Source: Arthrobacter sp. PsM3
GTDB taxonomy: Bacteria; Actinomycetota; Actinomycetes; Actinomycetales; Micrococcaceae
NCBI RefSeq assembly: GCF_030433895.1
Contig: NZ_JARUXE010000021.1
Span: 1-64,000 of the forward strand
Direction of reading: 5' to 3'
Length of the DNA: 64,000 bases
The notes beneath the pieces were generated by a model. The model saw nothing but the letters and a program-made list of their open reading frames with translations, was not told the origin of the DNA and did no database searches. The position numbers and the translations under genes were made by a program. The first letter of the stretch is position 1. Each line of letters begins with the position of its first letter. Positions 17,897 to 26,771 of the stretch are shown piece by piece.

Positions 17897-19069
17897 ATGG
17901 CAGACATGCCCGAGCTTGCCGCCCACGTCAAAGATGTCCCCATCAACCAGATCCGCGAAATCACCGAAGCCGCCTGGGGAACTCCCGGTGCGATCGTGCT
18001 GAGCATCGGCGAACCGGGTTTCCCCGTCCCCCGCCATATCCTCGAGGCGGGGATGGCCTGCCTGGACCGCGACGAAACGAACTACACCCCCAACGCGGGC
18101 ATCCCGGCCCTGCGTGAGGCCTTCGCGGCCAGGTTCCGGGAACACAACGCGACGCCGGTGGCAGCGGACCGCGTTTACGTGGTCGACGGCGCCCAGCAGG
18201 GCCTGCACTTCGCGATGAGCCTGCTGCTCTCCCCCGGCGACGAAATCCTGATTCCCAATCCCGGTTACCCCACCTTCGCGATGACGTCCAGCCTGCTGCA
18301 CGCGGTCCCCGTGCGCTACCCGCTGTATCCGGAGCATGACTTCCAGCCCCGGATCCAGGACATCGAGGAGCTCATCACACCGCGGACCAAGGTGCTGATC
18401 CTGAATTCGCCGTCCAACCCGCTGGGCGCCGTGCTGGGCGAGGAGCTCACCCGAAGCCTCGTGGAGCTCGCCCGGCGCCACGATCTCTGGATCATCTCCG
18501 ACGAGTGCTACGAGGCGTTCACCTACGATGTTGCCCATGTGAGCCCCGCCCGCTTTGACAGCGATGTCCCGGGCGAAGCCCGCGTGTTCACCTCGCTCAC
18601 GCTCTCCAAGACCTATGGCCTGACCGGGCTGCGGATCGGGGCGCTGATCTGCCCGCCTGGCCTGGAGCAGAGGATGAACAACGTGATGGAGGCGATTGTC
18701 TCCTGCGTCGCCTCGCCCTCGCAGTACGCGGCGCTGGCTGCGCTGACGGGCCCGCAGGACTACGTCAGCCACGCCCACGCGCACTACCGGGCCAACCGGG
18801 ATGCCGCCTCGGCGGTCCTGTCATCCAGGGGCATTCCGTACCTCACGGCACAAGGGGCCTTCTACCTTTGGGCCGATGTGTCCCACGTCAGTGGCGGGGA
18901 CGTCCGCTCCTGGGTCCGGCGCTTCCTGGCCGATTCGGGGGTGGCCTTTGCCCCGGGCACCGCGTTCGGCTCGATCGGCGAGGGCTGGATCCGGATTGCC
19001 CTCTGCAGCAGCCAGGCTGAGCTCGAGGAAGGCCTCAGCCGGCTTCCGGCCCGGCCAGCTGTCAGCTGA
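17897..19069 (+). CDS. PLP-dependent class I aminotransferase
   Basis: The 390-residue fold-type I protein resembles aspartate/aromatic or alanine aminotransferases. It has SIGEPGFPVPRHI and NYTPNAGIPALREAF near the N-terminus, the NPGYP stretch, the substrate-binding Asn in LNSPSNPLGAV, the cofactor Asp/Tyr in SDECYEAF, the PLP lysine in LTLSKTYGLTGLRIG (about 238) and the C-terminal carboxylate-binding Arg in EGWIRIALC. The specific amino acid is not clear. Start ATG 17897 is chosen; ATG 17906 is equally close. It is divergent from truB across 84 bp. Confidence 0.9.
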   Translation: MADMPELAAHVKDVPINQIREITEAAWGTPGAIVLSIGEPGFPVPRHILEAGMACLDRDETNYTPNAGIPALREAFAARFREHNATPVAADRVYVVDGAQQGLHFAMSLLLSPGDEILIPNPGYPTFAMTSSLLHAVPVRYPLYPEHDFQPRIQDIEELITPRTKVLILNSPSNPLGAVLGEELTRSLVELARRHDLWIISDECYEAFTYDVAHVSPARFDSDVPGEARVFTSLTLSKTYGLTGLRIGALICPPGLEQRMNNVMEAIVSCVASPSQYAALAALTGPQDYVSHAHAHYRANRDAASAVLSSRGIPYLTAQGAFYLWADVSHVSGGDVRSWVRRFLADSGVAFAPGTAFGSIGEGWIRIALCSSQAELEEGLSRLPARPAVS

Positions 19070-19203
19070 GCATTCCGGGTCCCTGTCCCCTACCGCCCCG
19101 GCACGGCAACACCTAACCTGAGCGCATCGCGTGCATTCCGCGTGCGGCCCCGGGGCGTGGCGTTCCGGGACTGGTGGTGAGGGGTTCGGTCAGGGAGGCA
19201 GAC

Positions 19204-19413
19204 ATGTGGTGGCAGGATTTATTGTGGGGCATCTGGAACGGGCTCACGGCGTGGATTGTGTTGATCGTCCACGTCTTCGGGCAGTGGAGTGAGTTTCCGT
19301 TCTACAACTCGGCACGCGCGGGCAACTGGTATGACTTTGGTTTCCTGCTGGGCGTGGGATCGCCGTTCCTGGGTGGCCTAGGGGCGAGGGGCGCGCGGAG
19401 CAGGCGCCGCTGA
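19204..19413 (+). CDS. Small hydrophobic protein, function unknown
   Basis: The 69-residue product has a Trp-rich start (MWWQDLLWGIWNGL), one clear membrane segment (TAWIVLIVHVFGQW), an aromatic middle (FPFYNSARAGNWYDFGFLLG) and a basic tail (GARGARSRRR). Similar short proteins are frequent in actinobacteria, often with no known role. The ATG is preceded by GGGAGG at 6-7 bases, a good ribosome binding site that supports a real gene. Confidence 0.65.
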   Translation: MWWQDLLWGIWNGLTAWIVLIVHVFGQWSEFPFYNSARAGNWYDFGFLLGVGSPFLGGLGARGARSRRR

Positions 19414-19429
19414 CGGGACCCAGGGTGCC

Positions 19430-19777
19430 TCACAGCATGATCTCGTCCTCCGGAGGCAGTTGCGGCGTGGGCGCGTGGGCGAAGGACAGCTTGACGACGA
19501 AGTGGGCCTCGGAGCAGTTCTGCGCGATGATGGCCCCGGCGTCCCCGGCCAGCTTCACGCCGAACTGAAGTTCCAGGTGCTCCGCGCCGATTTCCTTCAG
19601 GACCTCCGCCGCCGCGTTGGCCGCAGGCCGGATGGCTGCGAGGGCATCCTCCAGCCGCCGTCCGGCGTCCGTGATCCCCTGCTCATTCCGTGCGGGACGT
19701 TCGACGCCGAAGCTGCTGTCCGCGACCTCGACCAGCACAGTCCCGGAACCCACTTCGTAGCGAAGTATCTCGGTCAT
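19430..19777 (-). CDS. Trypsin-co-occurring domain 1 (Trypco1) protein
   Basis: The 115-residue single-domain protein matches the CU044_2847/Trypco1 family: EILRYEVGSGTVLVEV at the start, a helix LEDALAAIRPAANAAAEVL, and the hallmark strand pair LELQFGVKLAGDAGAII followed by EAHFVVKLSF. In other genomes these domains occur with trypsin-like proteases and effector-associated modules in predicted conflict or signalling systems; no such partner is seen nearby. It lies just upstream of nothing on its strand and directly downstream of a thioredoxin gene (27 bp), so it may be co-transcribed with it. Confidence 0.8.
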   Translation of the reverse strand: MTEILRYEVGSGTVLVEVADSSFGVERPARNEQGITDAGRRLEDALAAIRPAANAAAEVLKEIGAEHLELQFGVKLAGDAGAIIAQNCSEAHFVVKLSFAHAPTPQLPPEDEIML

Positions 19778-19804
19778 TGCTTCCTCATCTCGCCGGTGGG
19801 ATGG

Positions 19805-20242
19805 TCAGGGCTGGCCGGCCGCCAGTGCGGCGTCGAGCCATTGGCGCAGGGCCGCGGCGGGCGGAGCGCCTGCCTGCCGGGCCACCACCTTGCCGTCCCG
19901 GATCAACAGCATGGTCGGAATGGCCTGGATGTCGAAGCGCCGTGAGAGCGACGGCGACTTGTCGACGTCGACCTTGACGAGTTTGACCCGGCCGGCGCGC
20001 TCCTGGGCCAGCTTGTCCAGTACCGGGCTGACCATGCGGCAGGGCCCACACCAGGCTGCCCAGAAGTCGATCAGGGCCGGAGTGGACGACCGTTCGGCGA
20101 TTTCGGCGAAGTCCGTATCCCCGGCGTCGACAATCCAGGGCAGGTCCTTGCGGCAGTTGCCGCAGCGCGGGTGGCCGGAGGCCGCCGTCGGAATCCGGTT
20201 GGTCTTCCCGCAGTGGGGGCAGGTGATCAGGTTGGAGCGCAC
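19805..20242 (-). CDS. trxC: Thioredoxin 2-type protein with N-terminal zinc ribbon
   Basis: The 145-residue protein combines two CxxC pairs of a zinc ribbon (C8PHC11 and C27GNC30), with NRIP between them as in E. coli TrxC, and a thioredoxin domain with active site WCGPC (Cys65/Cys68) and the cis-proline stretch FDIQAIPTMLLIRDG. It would reduce protein disulfides in the cytosol; in E. coli the zinc form is part of the oxidative-stress response. The GTG start at 20242 follows GGCGGACC and gives the right N-terminus. It precedes the Trypco1 gene by 27 bp. Confidence 0.9.
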   Translation of the reverse strand: MRSNLITCPHCGKTNRIPTAASGHPRCGNCRKDLPWIVDAGDTDFAEIAERSSTPALIDFWAAWCGPCRMVSPVLDKLAQERAGRVKLVKVDVDKSPSLSRRFDIQAIPTMLLIRDGKVVARQAGAPPAAALRQWLDAALAAGQP

Positions 20243-20347
20243 GGTCCGCCGCCTTCCCGAGTGCCCGCAGTCATGGTTCCATGTGACGCCCCCGCGCGGC
20301 GCCGGCCTAGAGTCCAAAGACCCCCGGCCCGCACTTGGACGCTGGCT

Positions 20348-20833
20348 TCAGTATTCAATGCGGTCCGGGTTGCTTCGCCAGGCCTGGAAGGGTAGGTCCG
20401 ACGCCGGGACGGCAGTCTGGCGCACCGGCATCAGTTCCGGCCGGGTCCCGTCGAAGTACTCATAAAACAGGGCGTCGTCGAAGCCGGCGGCTGCGGCCGC
20501 GTGACGGTCCGCGGCGAAGTAGACCCGGTCCACGCGGGCCCACAGGGCGGCAGCGAGGCACAGCGGGCATGGTTCGCAGCTGGCATAGAGCACGGCACCG
20601 CTGAGATCGAAATTAGCGGACGCGGCCGCGGCGGTGCGGATGGCGACCACTTCGGCGTGGGCCGTGGGGTCGTTGTCCCGCGTGACCTGGTTGACCCCCT
20701 CATAGGTCCGCCCATCGGGAGTCACGACGAGCGCCCCGAACGGCCCGCCGCCCGCGGCCACATTTGCGGCGGCGAGCCGGGTGGCCTGGTCCAGGAAGCG
20801 GTTGATTTCGGGAGTCGAGGGTGCGGTGGCCAT
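20348..20833 (-). CDS. guaD: Guanine deaminase-like cytidine deaminase superfamily protein
   Basis: The protein (161 residues) has the zinc site of the CDA fold: PTAHAEVVAIR with catalytic Glu and CEPCPLCLAAALWARVDRVYF. The C-terminal GFDDALFYEYF and LPFQAWRSNPDRIEY closely follow the pattern of the Bacillus subtilis domain-swapped guanine deaminase GuaD, so deamination of guanine to xanthine is the best guess. A tRNA adenosine deaminase is less likely because of this C-terminus. Start ATG 20833 is chosen; the frame continues upstream without family similarity. Confidence 0.85.
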   Translation of the reverse strand: MATAPSTPEINRFLDQATRLAAANVAAGGGPFGALVVTPDGRTYEGVNQVTRDNDPTAHAEVVAIRTAAAASANFDLSGAVLYASCEPCPLCLAAALWARVDRVYFAADRHAAAAAGFDDALFYEYFDGTRPELMPVRQTAVPASDLPFQAWRSNPDRIEY

Positions 20834-21022
20834 GGTCCGATCATAGCCAGCAGGGCCGCCGGCCGGGGAAGTTCCGTGCTTGCCGCGAGGGCATCGACAT
20901 TGCAATCTCGAAGGCCTAATATCCGCAATAGGGGCCTGCCGTGCATTTTCCTTACCGCCCCTGCGATGGTCTCAATGGTCTCAACGGTCTGGATACCTCA
21001 TCACTCGTCACGGGAGCCAACC

Positions 21023-22186
21023 ATGAGAAAGAGTTTGTCGTTGCTAGCCATGGCCGCCACCGCAGCCGTGTTCCTCTCGGCCGGGACGGCTGCCGGCGGG
21101 GCCCCCGGCGCGGTCCCGGGCGGTGCCTCGGGCGGGGACGCCGGAGACAAGGCACCCGTGGTGCTCACCGGCAGGCTAGTCGGTCCGCTGCATGTCGGCG
21201 CCGGCCGTCACGGCTCGGTCACGGTGAGCGAGTCCTTCGCCGGCCGGCTGACCCGGGTCGATTCCGACGGGAACCAGGTCGTCCTCTACGAAACCCCGGA
21301 CTGGAGCGTCGCGGGCAACGCCCAGCAGGGTGGGACGACGTACTTGCTGGAGAGCCAGGGCGCCGGACCTGACCCGGCAGAACTCGCCGGCCACATCCGC
21401 ATCATCGACGATCAGGGGAACCAGCGGACTCTTGGCGACTTCGCCGCCCTGGAAACGGAAGACAACGCCGACGGCAAGACCCGGTACGGCTACCGTGACC
21501 TGCCCGACGGCTGCGAAGCCCAGCTGCCGCCAAATATGCCCGCCGGCTACACGGGTGAAGTTGATTCGCACCCGTACGGCATTGCCGTCACGGAACACAC
21601 CTTCTACGTCGCCGATGCCGGGGCCAACAGCGTGGTGTCTGTTGATGCCCGAAGCGGCAAGACCGAGACCGTCGCTGTGCTGCCGCCGCGGCCCTACAAG
21701 GTCACCCCGGAGGCCGCCGCGTCCAATGGCCTGCCGGCCTGCGTCGTGGGAACGACCTACGACTTCGAGGCTGTCCCGACCGATGTCGCCGTCGGGCCTG
21801 ACGGCTGGCTGTACGTCACCTCGCTCCCGGGCGGCCCGGAAGATCCGGCGCTCGGCCCCCGCGGGGCAGTCTTCAAGGTGGCCCCTGACGACGGGGAGGT
21901 GAGGCTGGTGGCGGATGACATCATGTCACCCACAGGGCTGGCCCTGGACGACCATGGCGACCTGTATGTTGCCTCGCTGTTCGGCGAAGGCGTCCTCAGG
22001 ATCGATCCGGATTCGGGTGAACAGACGGTGGTGCTCGCCGCCAGTTTCGCCGCCGACGTGGACCTCCGCGGGGACACCCTCTACGCCACGGTCAACGCCC
22101 TGCCCGGTCCGGAGGGTCCGCCGGACGGCCAGGTCATGTACGTGGGGCTCACGGACGGGCGGCACGACACTGCCACGCACAGCTGA
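21023..22186 (+). CDS. Exported ScyD/ScyE-like beta-propeller protein
   Basis: The 387-residue product has a signal peptide (MRKSLSLLAMAATAAVFLSA, cleavage near AGTAAGGA) followed by a Gly/Ala-rich linker and six or so NHL/ScyD-like repeats, e.g. DSHPYGIAVTEHTFYVADAG, VPTDVAVGPDGWLYVTSLPG and SPTGLALDDHGDLYVASLFG. In cyanobacteria ScyD and ScyE belong to scytonemin clusters; in actinobacteria the family is common, with unknown role, and no scytonemin genes are here. Two cysteines (GCEAQL and PACVVG) could form a disulfide. The ATG is preceded by GGGAG at 7-8 bases. Confidence 0.85.
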   Translation: MRKSLSLLAMAATAAVFLSAGTAAGGAPGAVPGGASGGDAGDKAPVVLTGRLVGPLHVGAGRHGSVTVSESFAGRLTRVDSDGNQVVLYETPDWSVAGNAQQGGTTYLLESQGAGPDPAELAGHIRIIDDQGNQRTLGDFAALETEDNADGKTRYGYRDLPDGCEAQLPPNMPAGYTGEVDSHPYGIAVTEHTFYVADAGANSVVSVDARSGKTETVAVLPPRPYKVTPEAAASNGLPACVVGTTYDFEAVPTDVAVGPDGWLYVTSLPGGPEDPALGPRGAVFKVAPDDGEVRLVADDIMSPTGLALDDHGDLYVASLFGEGVLRIDPDSGEQTVVLAASFAADVDLRGDTLYATVNALPGPEGPPDGQVMYVGLTDGRHDTATHS

Positions 22187-22208
22187 CCGTACGGCCCCGG
22201 TCGCAGAC

Positions 22209-22246
22209 GGACATGGCCGGTCCCCTGGCGGGGGCCGGCCATGTCC
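22209..22246. terminator. Bidirectional hairpin terminator between ScyD-like gene and rbfA
   Basis: GGACATGGCCGG and CCGGCCATGTCC are perfect 12-bp complements around a 14-base loop. It lies between two convergent genes, 22 bp past each stop, so it can serve both. No long T-tract is present on either side. Confidence 0.7.
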
Positions 22247-22267
22247 TTGCAGTCGTGTGTTGCTGGA

Positions 22268-22777
22268 CTACTTGTTGCTGTCCTCGTCGACGTCGTCCTC
22301 GGTGTTGAGGTCAAGGTCCTCTTCATCGAAGTCGTCCTCGTCGAGCTCCACGTCCTGCGGAATGTCACTCTTGTAGGGATCCGCGTCGCCGGCGTGCTTG
22401 GCGCTGGCAGCGAGTGCGGCCACTTCGGCGTCGCGCTTCTTCGCGGCCCGGAGCAGTTCCTCCAGGTTGGAGGCGTTGACCGGAATCTGGTCGGCCACGA
22501 ACTCCAGCGTGGGGGTCAGCCGGACGGTGATGTTCCGCCCGACTTCCTGACGCAGCACGCCCTTGGCCTTCTCAAGCCCTTTGGCGGCCTCGGCCTGGAC
22601 CAGCTGGTCACCGAAGACCGTGTAGTAGATCGTGGCATGCTGAAGATCATTGGTCACACGCGCATCGGTAACGGTGACGCCCTCAAGCCGGGGATCCTTG
22701 ACCCTCCGGCCCAGCGCCTCGGCAACAACAACCTTAATCCGCTGCGCCAACTTGGCAGCCCGTGCGGGATCAGCCAT
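22268..22777 (-). CDS. rbfA: 30S ribosome-binding factor A
   Basis: RbfA is a KH-fold assembly factor for the 30S subunit and 16S rRNA 5' end maturation. The family core is clear: ARAAKLAQRIKVVVAEALGR, VKDPRLEGVTVTDARVTNDL, ATIYYTVFG and GRNITVRLTPTLEFVAD. The protein (169 residues) is longer than the roughly 120-135 of most homologues, through an acidic C-terminal tail (about 135-169, rich in Asp/Glu). The ATG at 22777 is preceded by AGGAG at 6 bases; an in-frame GTG at 22783 would overlap that site. It is separated from infB by a gap with a very long palindrome. Confidence 0.97.
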   Translation of the reverse strand: MADPARAAKLAQRIKVVVAEALGRRVKDPRLEGVTVTDARVTNDLQHATIYYTVFGDQLVQAEAAKGLEKAKGVLRQEVGRNITVRLTPTLEFVADQIPVNASNLEELLRAAKKRDAEVAALAASAKHAGDADPYKSDIPQDVELDEDDFDEEDLDLNTEDDVDEDSNK

Positions 22778-22880
22778 TTCCACTCCTAAAAATTTGGATG
22801 TACGACGGCGCGTTAGCGGCTGGCATACACCTGTTGGGTTTTCATTCCACGCGCCTAAGGCGAGTCTACGACGGACTCCC

Positions 22881-23041
22881 GTTGGATTCTTCCGGCGGCC
22901 CTTTGGAGCCGTGGAGGGGGCCCGGGAGTGGCATGAGGCCTGCCGGAGCTGGGTGGCCGACGTCGTAAGACGTTGGCCACCCAGCGCAGGGGCGGGGCCC
23001 CCTCTACGGCGGAAAAGTGGGGGCCGCCGGAAAAATCCAAC
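22881..23041. repeat. Composite inverted repeat of about 160 bp between infB and rbfA
   Basis: The left half and the reverse complement of the right half share three ordered blocks: GTTGGATTYTTCCGGCGGCCC (outermost), GCCGTRGAGGGGGCCC (middle) and CTGGGTGGCCRACGTC (centre, loop GTAA). Between the blocks the halves differ in length and sequence. As RNA it would fold into one long interrupted hairpin. It fills most of the 293-bp gap and may act as a terminator/attenuator, an RNase III site or a MITE-like insertion; none can be chosen from sequence. Confidence 0.75.
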
Positions 23042-23070
23042 GGCCCCGCACCTTGTAACGCTAAACCGAC

Positions 23071-25977
23071 TTAGACGCGCGGCTTTTCGCGCATCTCGAA
23101 GGTCTCGATGATGTCACCTTCGTTGATGTCGTTGAACGAGCCAAGACCGATACCACACTCGAAGTCCGTGCGGACCTCGGTGGCGTCGTCCTTGAAGCGC
23201 TTGAGCGTCTCAACGGTGAGGTTGTCACCAATGACCTTGCCGTCGCGGCTGACACGGGCCTTCGCGTTGCGTCGGATAACACCCGAGCGAACGATCGAGC
23301 CTGCAATGTTGCCGAACTTGGAGGAACGGAACACTTCGCGGACCTCGGCGGTGCCAAGCTGGACCTCTTCGTACTCCGGCTTGAGCATGCCCTTGAGGGC
23401 TGCCTCAATGTCATCAATTGCTGCGTAGATGACGGAGTAGAAGCGCATGTCCACGCCTTCGCGGTCTGCCAGTTCGGCAACACGCTCGGCGGGCTTGACG
23501 TTGAAGCCGATGATGACGGCGCTGTCGACCGTAGCCAGGTTGACGTCGTTCTGCGTGATCGCACCGACACCGCGGTGGATAACGCGGAGCTGGACACCTT
23601 CGCCGACGTCGATCTTGAGCAGCGCGTCTTCGAGGGCTTCCACGGCACCGGACACGTCACCCTTGAGGATGAGGTTGAGGGTGTCGATCTTGCCATCGGC
23701 GACGGCCTGGTCGAAGTCTTCCAGGCTGATGCGCTTGCGGCGCTTGGCCAGGGCGGCGTTACGGTCCGCAGCTTCACGCTTCTCGGCGATCTGGCGGGCA
23801 GTGCGCTCGTCAGCGGTCACGAAGAAGGTGTCACCGGCGCGCGGGACGTTGGACAGACCCAGTACCTGCACGGGGCGGGACGGGCCAGCCTCGGTCAGGG
23901 CGCTGCCGTCGTCGTCGAACATCGCACGGACGCGGCCGTGGGCCGTGCCTGCCACGATGGTGTCGCCGACGTGCAGGGTGCCGGACTGAACCAGGACGGT
24001 GGCAACAGCACCGCGGCCCTTGTCCAGGTTGGCTTCAATCGCGATACCGCGGGCGTCCTTGTTCGGGTTGGCGCGCATGTCCAGGGCTGCGTCTGCGGTG
24101 AGCAGAACGGCCTCGAGCAGCTCGTCGATGTTCAGGTTCTGGCGGGCAGAGACCTCCACGAACATGGTGTCGCCACCGTACTCTTCCGGAACCAGTCCGT
24201 ACTCGGTCAGCTGGCCGCGGACCTTTTCCGGGTTGGCGCCTTCCTTATCGATCTTGTTCACGGCCACGACGATCGGCACATTGGCCGCCTGTGCGTGGTT
24301 GAGGGCTTCAACGGTCTGCGGCATAACGCCGTCGTCCGCTGCTACCACGAGGATGGCGATGTCGGTGACCTTCGCACCACGGGCACGCATGGCGGTGAAC
24401 GCCTCGTGGCCCGGAGTATCGATGAAGGTGATCTTGCGATCGGTGCCTTCGTGGGCGTGGGTGACCTGGTAAGCACCGATGTGCTGCGTGATGCCGCCGT
24501 GCTCGCCCGCCATAACGTCGGACTTGCGGATGGCATCGAGCAGGCGGGTCTTACCGTGGTCAACGTGACCCATGACGGTGACAACCGGGGGACGTGCCTC
24601 GAGTTCCTCGTCGCCTTCGGCTTCCAGCTCGGCATCGAAGTCGATGTCGAAGCCGGAGAGCAGCTCGCGCTCCTCATCCTCCGGGGACACGACCTGGAGC
24701 TTGTAGCCAAGCTCCTCGCCCAGCAGGGCGAAGGTCTCCTCATCCAGCGACTGCGTGGCGGTAGCCATTTCGCCGAGGTGGAAGAGGACGGTCACCAGTG
24801 CTGCGGGGTTCGCCTCGATCTTGTCGGCAAAGTCCGTGATGGACGAGCCACGGCGAAGCCGGACTACGGTGTTGCCGTCGCCGCGGGGCACACTCACGCC
24901 ACCCAGCGACGGAGCACTCATCTGCTCGAGTTCCTGGCGCTTGGCACGCTTCGACTTGCGCTGCTTGCCGCGGCCTGCGCCGCCCTTACCGAAAGCACCC
25001 TGGGTGCCACCGCGACCGCGGCCACCCTTGCCGAAGCCACCGCCGGCCGGAGCGCCGCCACCGGCACCGGGAGCACCGGTACCTGGAGCGCCGCCCGGAC
25101 GGCCGGGGCCGCGGGCTCCGCCGCCGGGACGGCCTGCACCAGCGGGTGCGGGACGTTCGGTGCGGTTAGGCATCATGCCGGGAGTCGGACGGTTTCCGCC
25201 GGCCCCTGCCGGACGGCCAGCGCCTGCTGCGCCGGCCGGACGCGGAGCACCCGGGCGTGCACCCGGAGCGCCGCCGGTGCGGGGAGCACCCGGACGGGGA
25301 CCACCAGCGCCTGCTGCGGGACGCGGGCCGCCGGGGCGTTCGCCCTCGGTGCGGCTTCCGCCCGGACGCGGCATGCCCTGGGAAGGAGCGAACGGGTTGT
25401 TGCCCGGACGTGAGGGACGATCGTTGTCGCCGCCGCGGCCCCGGGGCATGCCCTGGGACGTAGCGAACGGGTTGTTGCCGGGACGGGGACCGCCCGGGCG
25501 GGGTGCCGAGCCACCCTGGCGTGCCGGAGCAGCCGGGGCTTCTGCCTTGGGTGCCGGGCGTGCGCCGGGCTTGGCGCCCGTGGACGGCGCGGCCGGAGCC
25601 TGGGCGGCGGGGGCTGCCGGTGCAGCCGGAGCCTGGGCGGCCGGAGCGGCACTGGGTGCCGGAGCAGCTGCTGCCGGAGCCGGAGCTTCAATCTTGGTTG
25701 CTGCAGCCGCCGGCGCTGTGGGTGCAGCCGGAGCCGGCGCGGGCGCCGGACGGGTTGCCGAGGGGCTGGCGGGTGCCTTGGGTGCTGACGCGGGCGCTTC
25801 GGACTTCGAAGCTGCTGCTGCGTCGGGGAACGCGTTGCGGAGTTTCCTCACAACGGGGGCCTCAATGGTGGAAGAGGCAGAGCGAACGAATTCGCCCAGT
25901 TCCTGCAGTTTGGTTACTGCATCTTTGGAAGTAATACCGAGCTCTTTAGCAAGCTCATGTACGCGGACCTTGGCCAC
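23071..25977 (-). CDS. infB: Translation initiation factor IF-2
   Basis: IF-2 is the GTPase that brings initiator fMet-tRNA to the 30S subunit and promotes subunit joining. The 968-residue protein has an N-terminal IF2-N domain (1-50: [19 protein letters not shown]), a Pro/Ala-rich then Gly/Arg/Pro-rich linker (about 55-340), a second IF2-N domain (about 375-425: [21 protein letters not shown]), then the G domain from about 460 with G1 GHVDHGKT (about 468-475), G3 DTPGHEAF and G4 NKID (about 571), followed by domains II-IV ending in [19 protein letters not shown]. The start is GTG with AGGAGAAAT before it. Linkers of this kind are typical of high-GC actinobacteria. Confidence 0.99.
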   Translation of the reverse strand: MAKVRVHELAKELGITSKDAVTKLQELGEFVRSASSTIEAPVVRKLRNAFPDAAAASKSEAPASAPKAPASPSATRPAPAPAPAAPTAPAAAATKIEAPAPAAAAPAPSAAPAAQAPAAPAAPAAQAPAAPSTGAKPGARPAPKAEAPAAPARQGGSAPRPGGPRPGNNPFATSQGMPRGRGGDNDRPSRPGNNPFAPSQGMPRPGGSRTEGERPGGPRPAAGAGGPRPGAPRTGGAPGARPGAPRPAGAAGAGRPAGAGGNRPTPGMMPNRTERPAPAGAGRPGGGARGPGRPGGAPGTGAPGAGGGAPAGGGFGKGGRGRGGTQGAFGKGGAGRGKQRKSKRAKRQELEQMSAPSLGGVSVPRGDGNTVVRLRRGSSITDFADKIEANPAALVTVLFHLGEMATATQSLDEETFALLGEELGYKLQVVSPEDEERELLSGFDIDFDAELEAEGDEELEARPPVVTVMGHVDHGKTRLLDAIRKSDVMAGEHGGITQHIGAYQVTHAHEGTDRKITFIDTPGHEAFTAMRARGAKVTDIAILVVAADDGVMPQTVEALNHAQAANVPIVVAVNKIDKEGANPEKVRGQLTEYGLVPEEYGGDTMFVEVSARQNLNIDELLEAVLLTADAALDMRANPNKDARGIAIEANLDKGRGAVATVLVQSGTLHVGDTIVAGTAHGRVRAMFDDDGSALTEAGPSRPVQVLGLSNVPRAGDTFFVTADERTARQIAEKREAADRNAALAKRRKRISLEDFDQAVADGKIDTLNLILKGDVSGAVEALEDALLKIDVGEGVQLRVIHRGVGAITQNDVNLATVDSAVIIGFNVKPAERVAELADREGVDMRFYSVIYAAIDDIEAALKGMLKPEYEEVQLGTAEVREVFRSSKFGNIAGSIVRSGVIRRNAKARVSRDGKVIGDNLTVETLKRFKDDATEVRTDFECGIGLGSFNDINEGDIIETFEMREKPRV

Positions 25978-26129
25978 ATTTCTCCTGTCTCGGTCCGCAC
26001 CGAGCCAGGCACGAACCGTCTACTTCTTACTGCGGACCTCCGCCGCGAGTGCAGCTGAAAGGTCCATTGCAGAGCGCAACAAATATGTCATCGTTGCGCA
26101 CTCATCGCTGGGAACTCATCGGGTTTCCA

Positions 26130-26471
26130 TCAGTTTTCTGACCCGCTTTCAGGTTGGACGGTTGTTGCTGCGGCCACCGGGGTGTCCACGGCTTGCGTGC
26201 CTGCCATGATCCGGCGTTCGACGTCGGCTGTTACGGTAGCGCCGTCGAGGGCGCGTCCGAACGCCCGACGTTTGACCGCCAGTGCCAGGCACTTTTCGCT
26301 GGGGTGCAGCCATGCACCCCGGCCAGCCATCCGGCGTCGTTCATCCAGTACGACGGCGGTTGAACCGCTGCCGTCGGCGACGAGCCGGAGAAGCTGCGAC
26401 CGCGGGCCCTTTTTCCGGCATCCGATGCAGGTACGCTGCGGCTGATTCTCGAGGTGTTGCACGTGTGCCAC
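26130..26471 (-). CDS. ylxR: YlxR family RNA-binding protein
   Basis: The YlxR fold binds RNA or nucleoid DNA and is usually encoded between nusA and infB. The 113-residue protein has the signature PQRTCIGCRKKGPRSQLLRL, then RRMAGRGAWLHPSEKCLALAVKRRAFGRAL. The C-terminal 20 residues form an extra Ala/Thr tail. The start is GTG 26471, preceded by GGAAG at about 10 bases; GTG 26462 is an alternative. Unlike in most genomes, a 300-bp gap with palindromes separates it from nusA. Confidence 0.93.
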   Translation of the reverse strand: MAHVQHLENQPQRTCIGCRKKGPRSQLLRLVADGSGSTAVVLDERRRMAGRGAWLHPSEKCLALAVKRRAFGRALDGATVTADVERRIMAGTQAVDTPVAAATTVQPESGSEN

Positions 26472-26771
26472 TTACGAGTATCTTCCTGCCAGTACATATC
26501 TGCCGTCCCCGGGTTTCCGGAGCCCGCCTGGCAAAGGGGTTGTGATCAACACCTTCGCCGGACTCAAACCCGGACGCGATGGGGACACGCGGATACCGGC
26601 CGTTAGGCGCGGTCATGTCTATTCTAGCCCCTCAAACGCCCGGGCCCCGAACTTGCGGGGACACGGGCAATGAGAGGCGGGCCCGAACCGGTGCCCTTTG
26701 GTTTGGGGCCCCTCTCGCTCAGACCCCTGAAGTCGAGGGCCCTGGAGTCCAGGGCCCGTGGCGTCGGGAGC
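26472..26771. other. Gene-free nusA-ylxR spacer
   Basis: No convincing gene is seen. It contains a 21-bp palindrome just after nusA and several GC-rich direct and inverted motifs (GGGGCCC, GGGCCCG). On the minus strand a TAGAAT hexamer near 26614 could be a -10 element for ylxR-infB, but no matching -35 is obvious. Confidence 0.4.
26737..26757. terminator. Palindrome after nusA, possible terminator or attenuator
   Basis: GGGCCCTGGA and TCCAGGGCCC are perfect 10-bp complements around one central base, 15 bp past the nusA stop. There is no T-tract, and a one-base loop must open to about 3-5 bases in RNA, so termination is uncertain. Confidence 0.4.
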
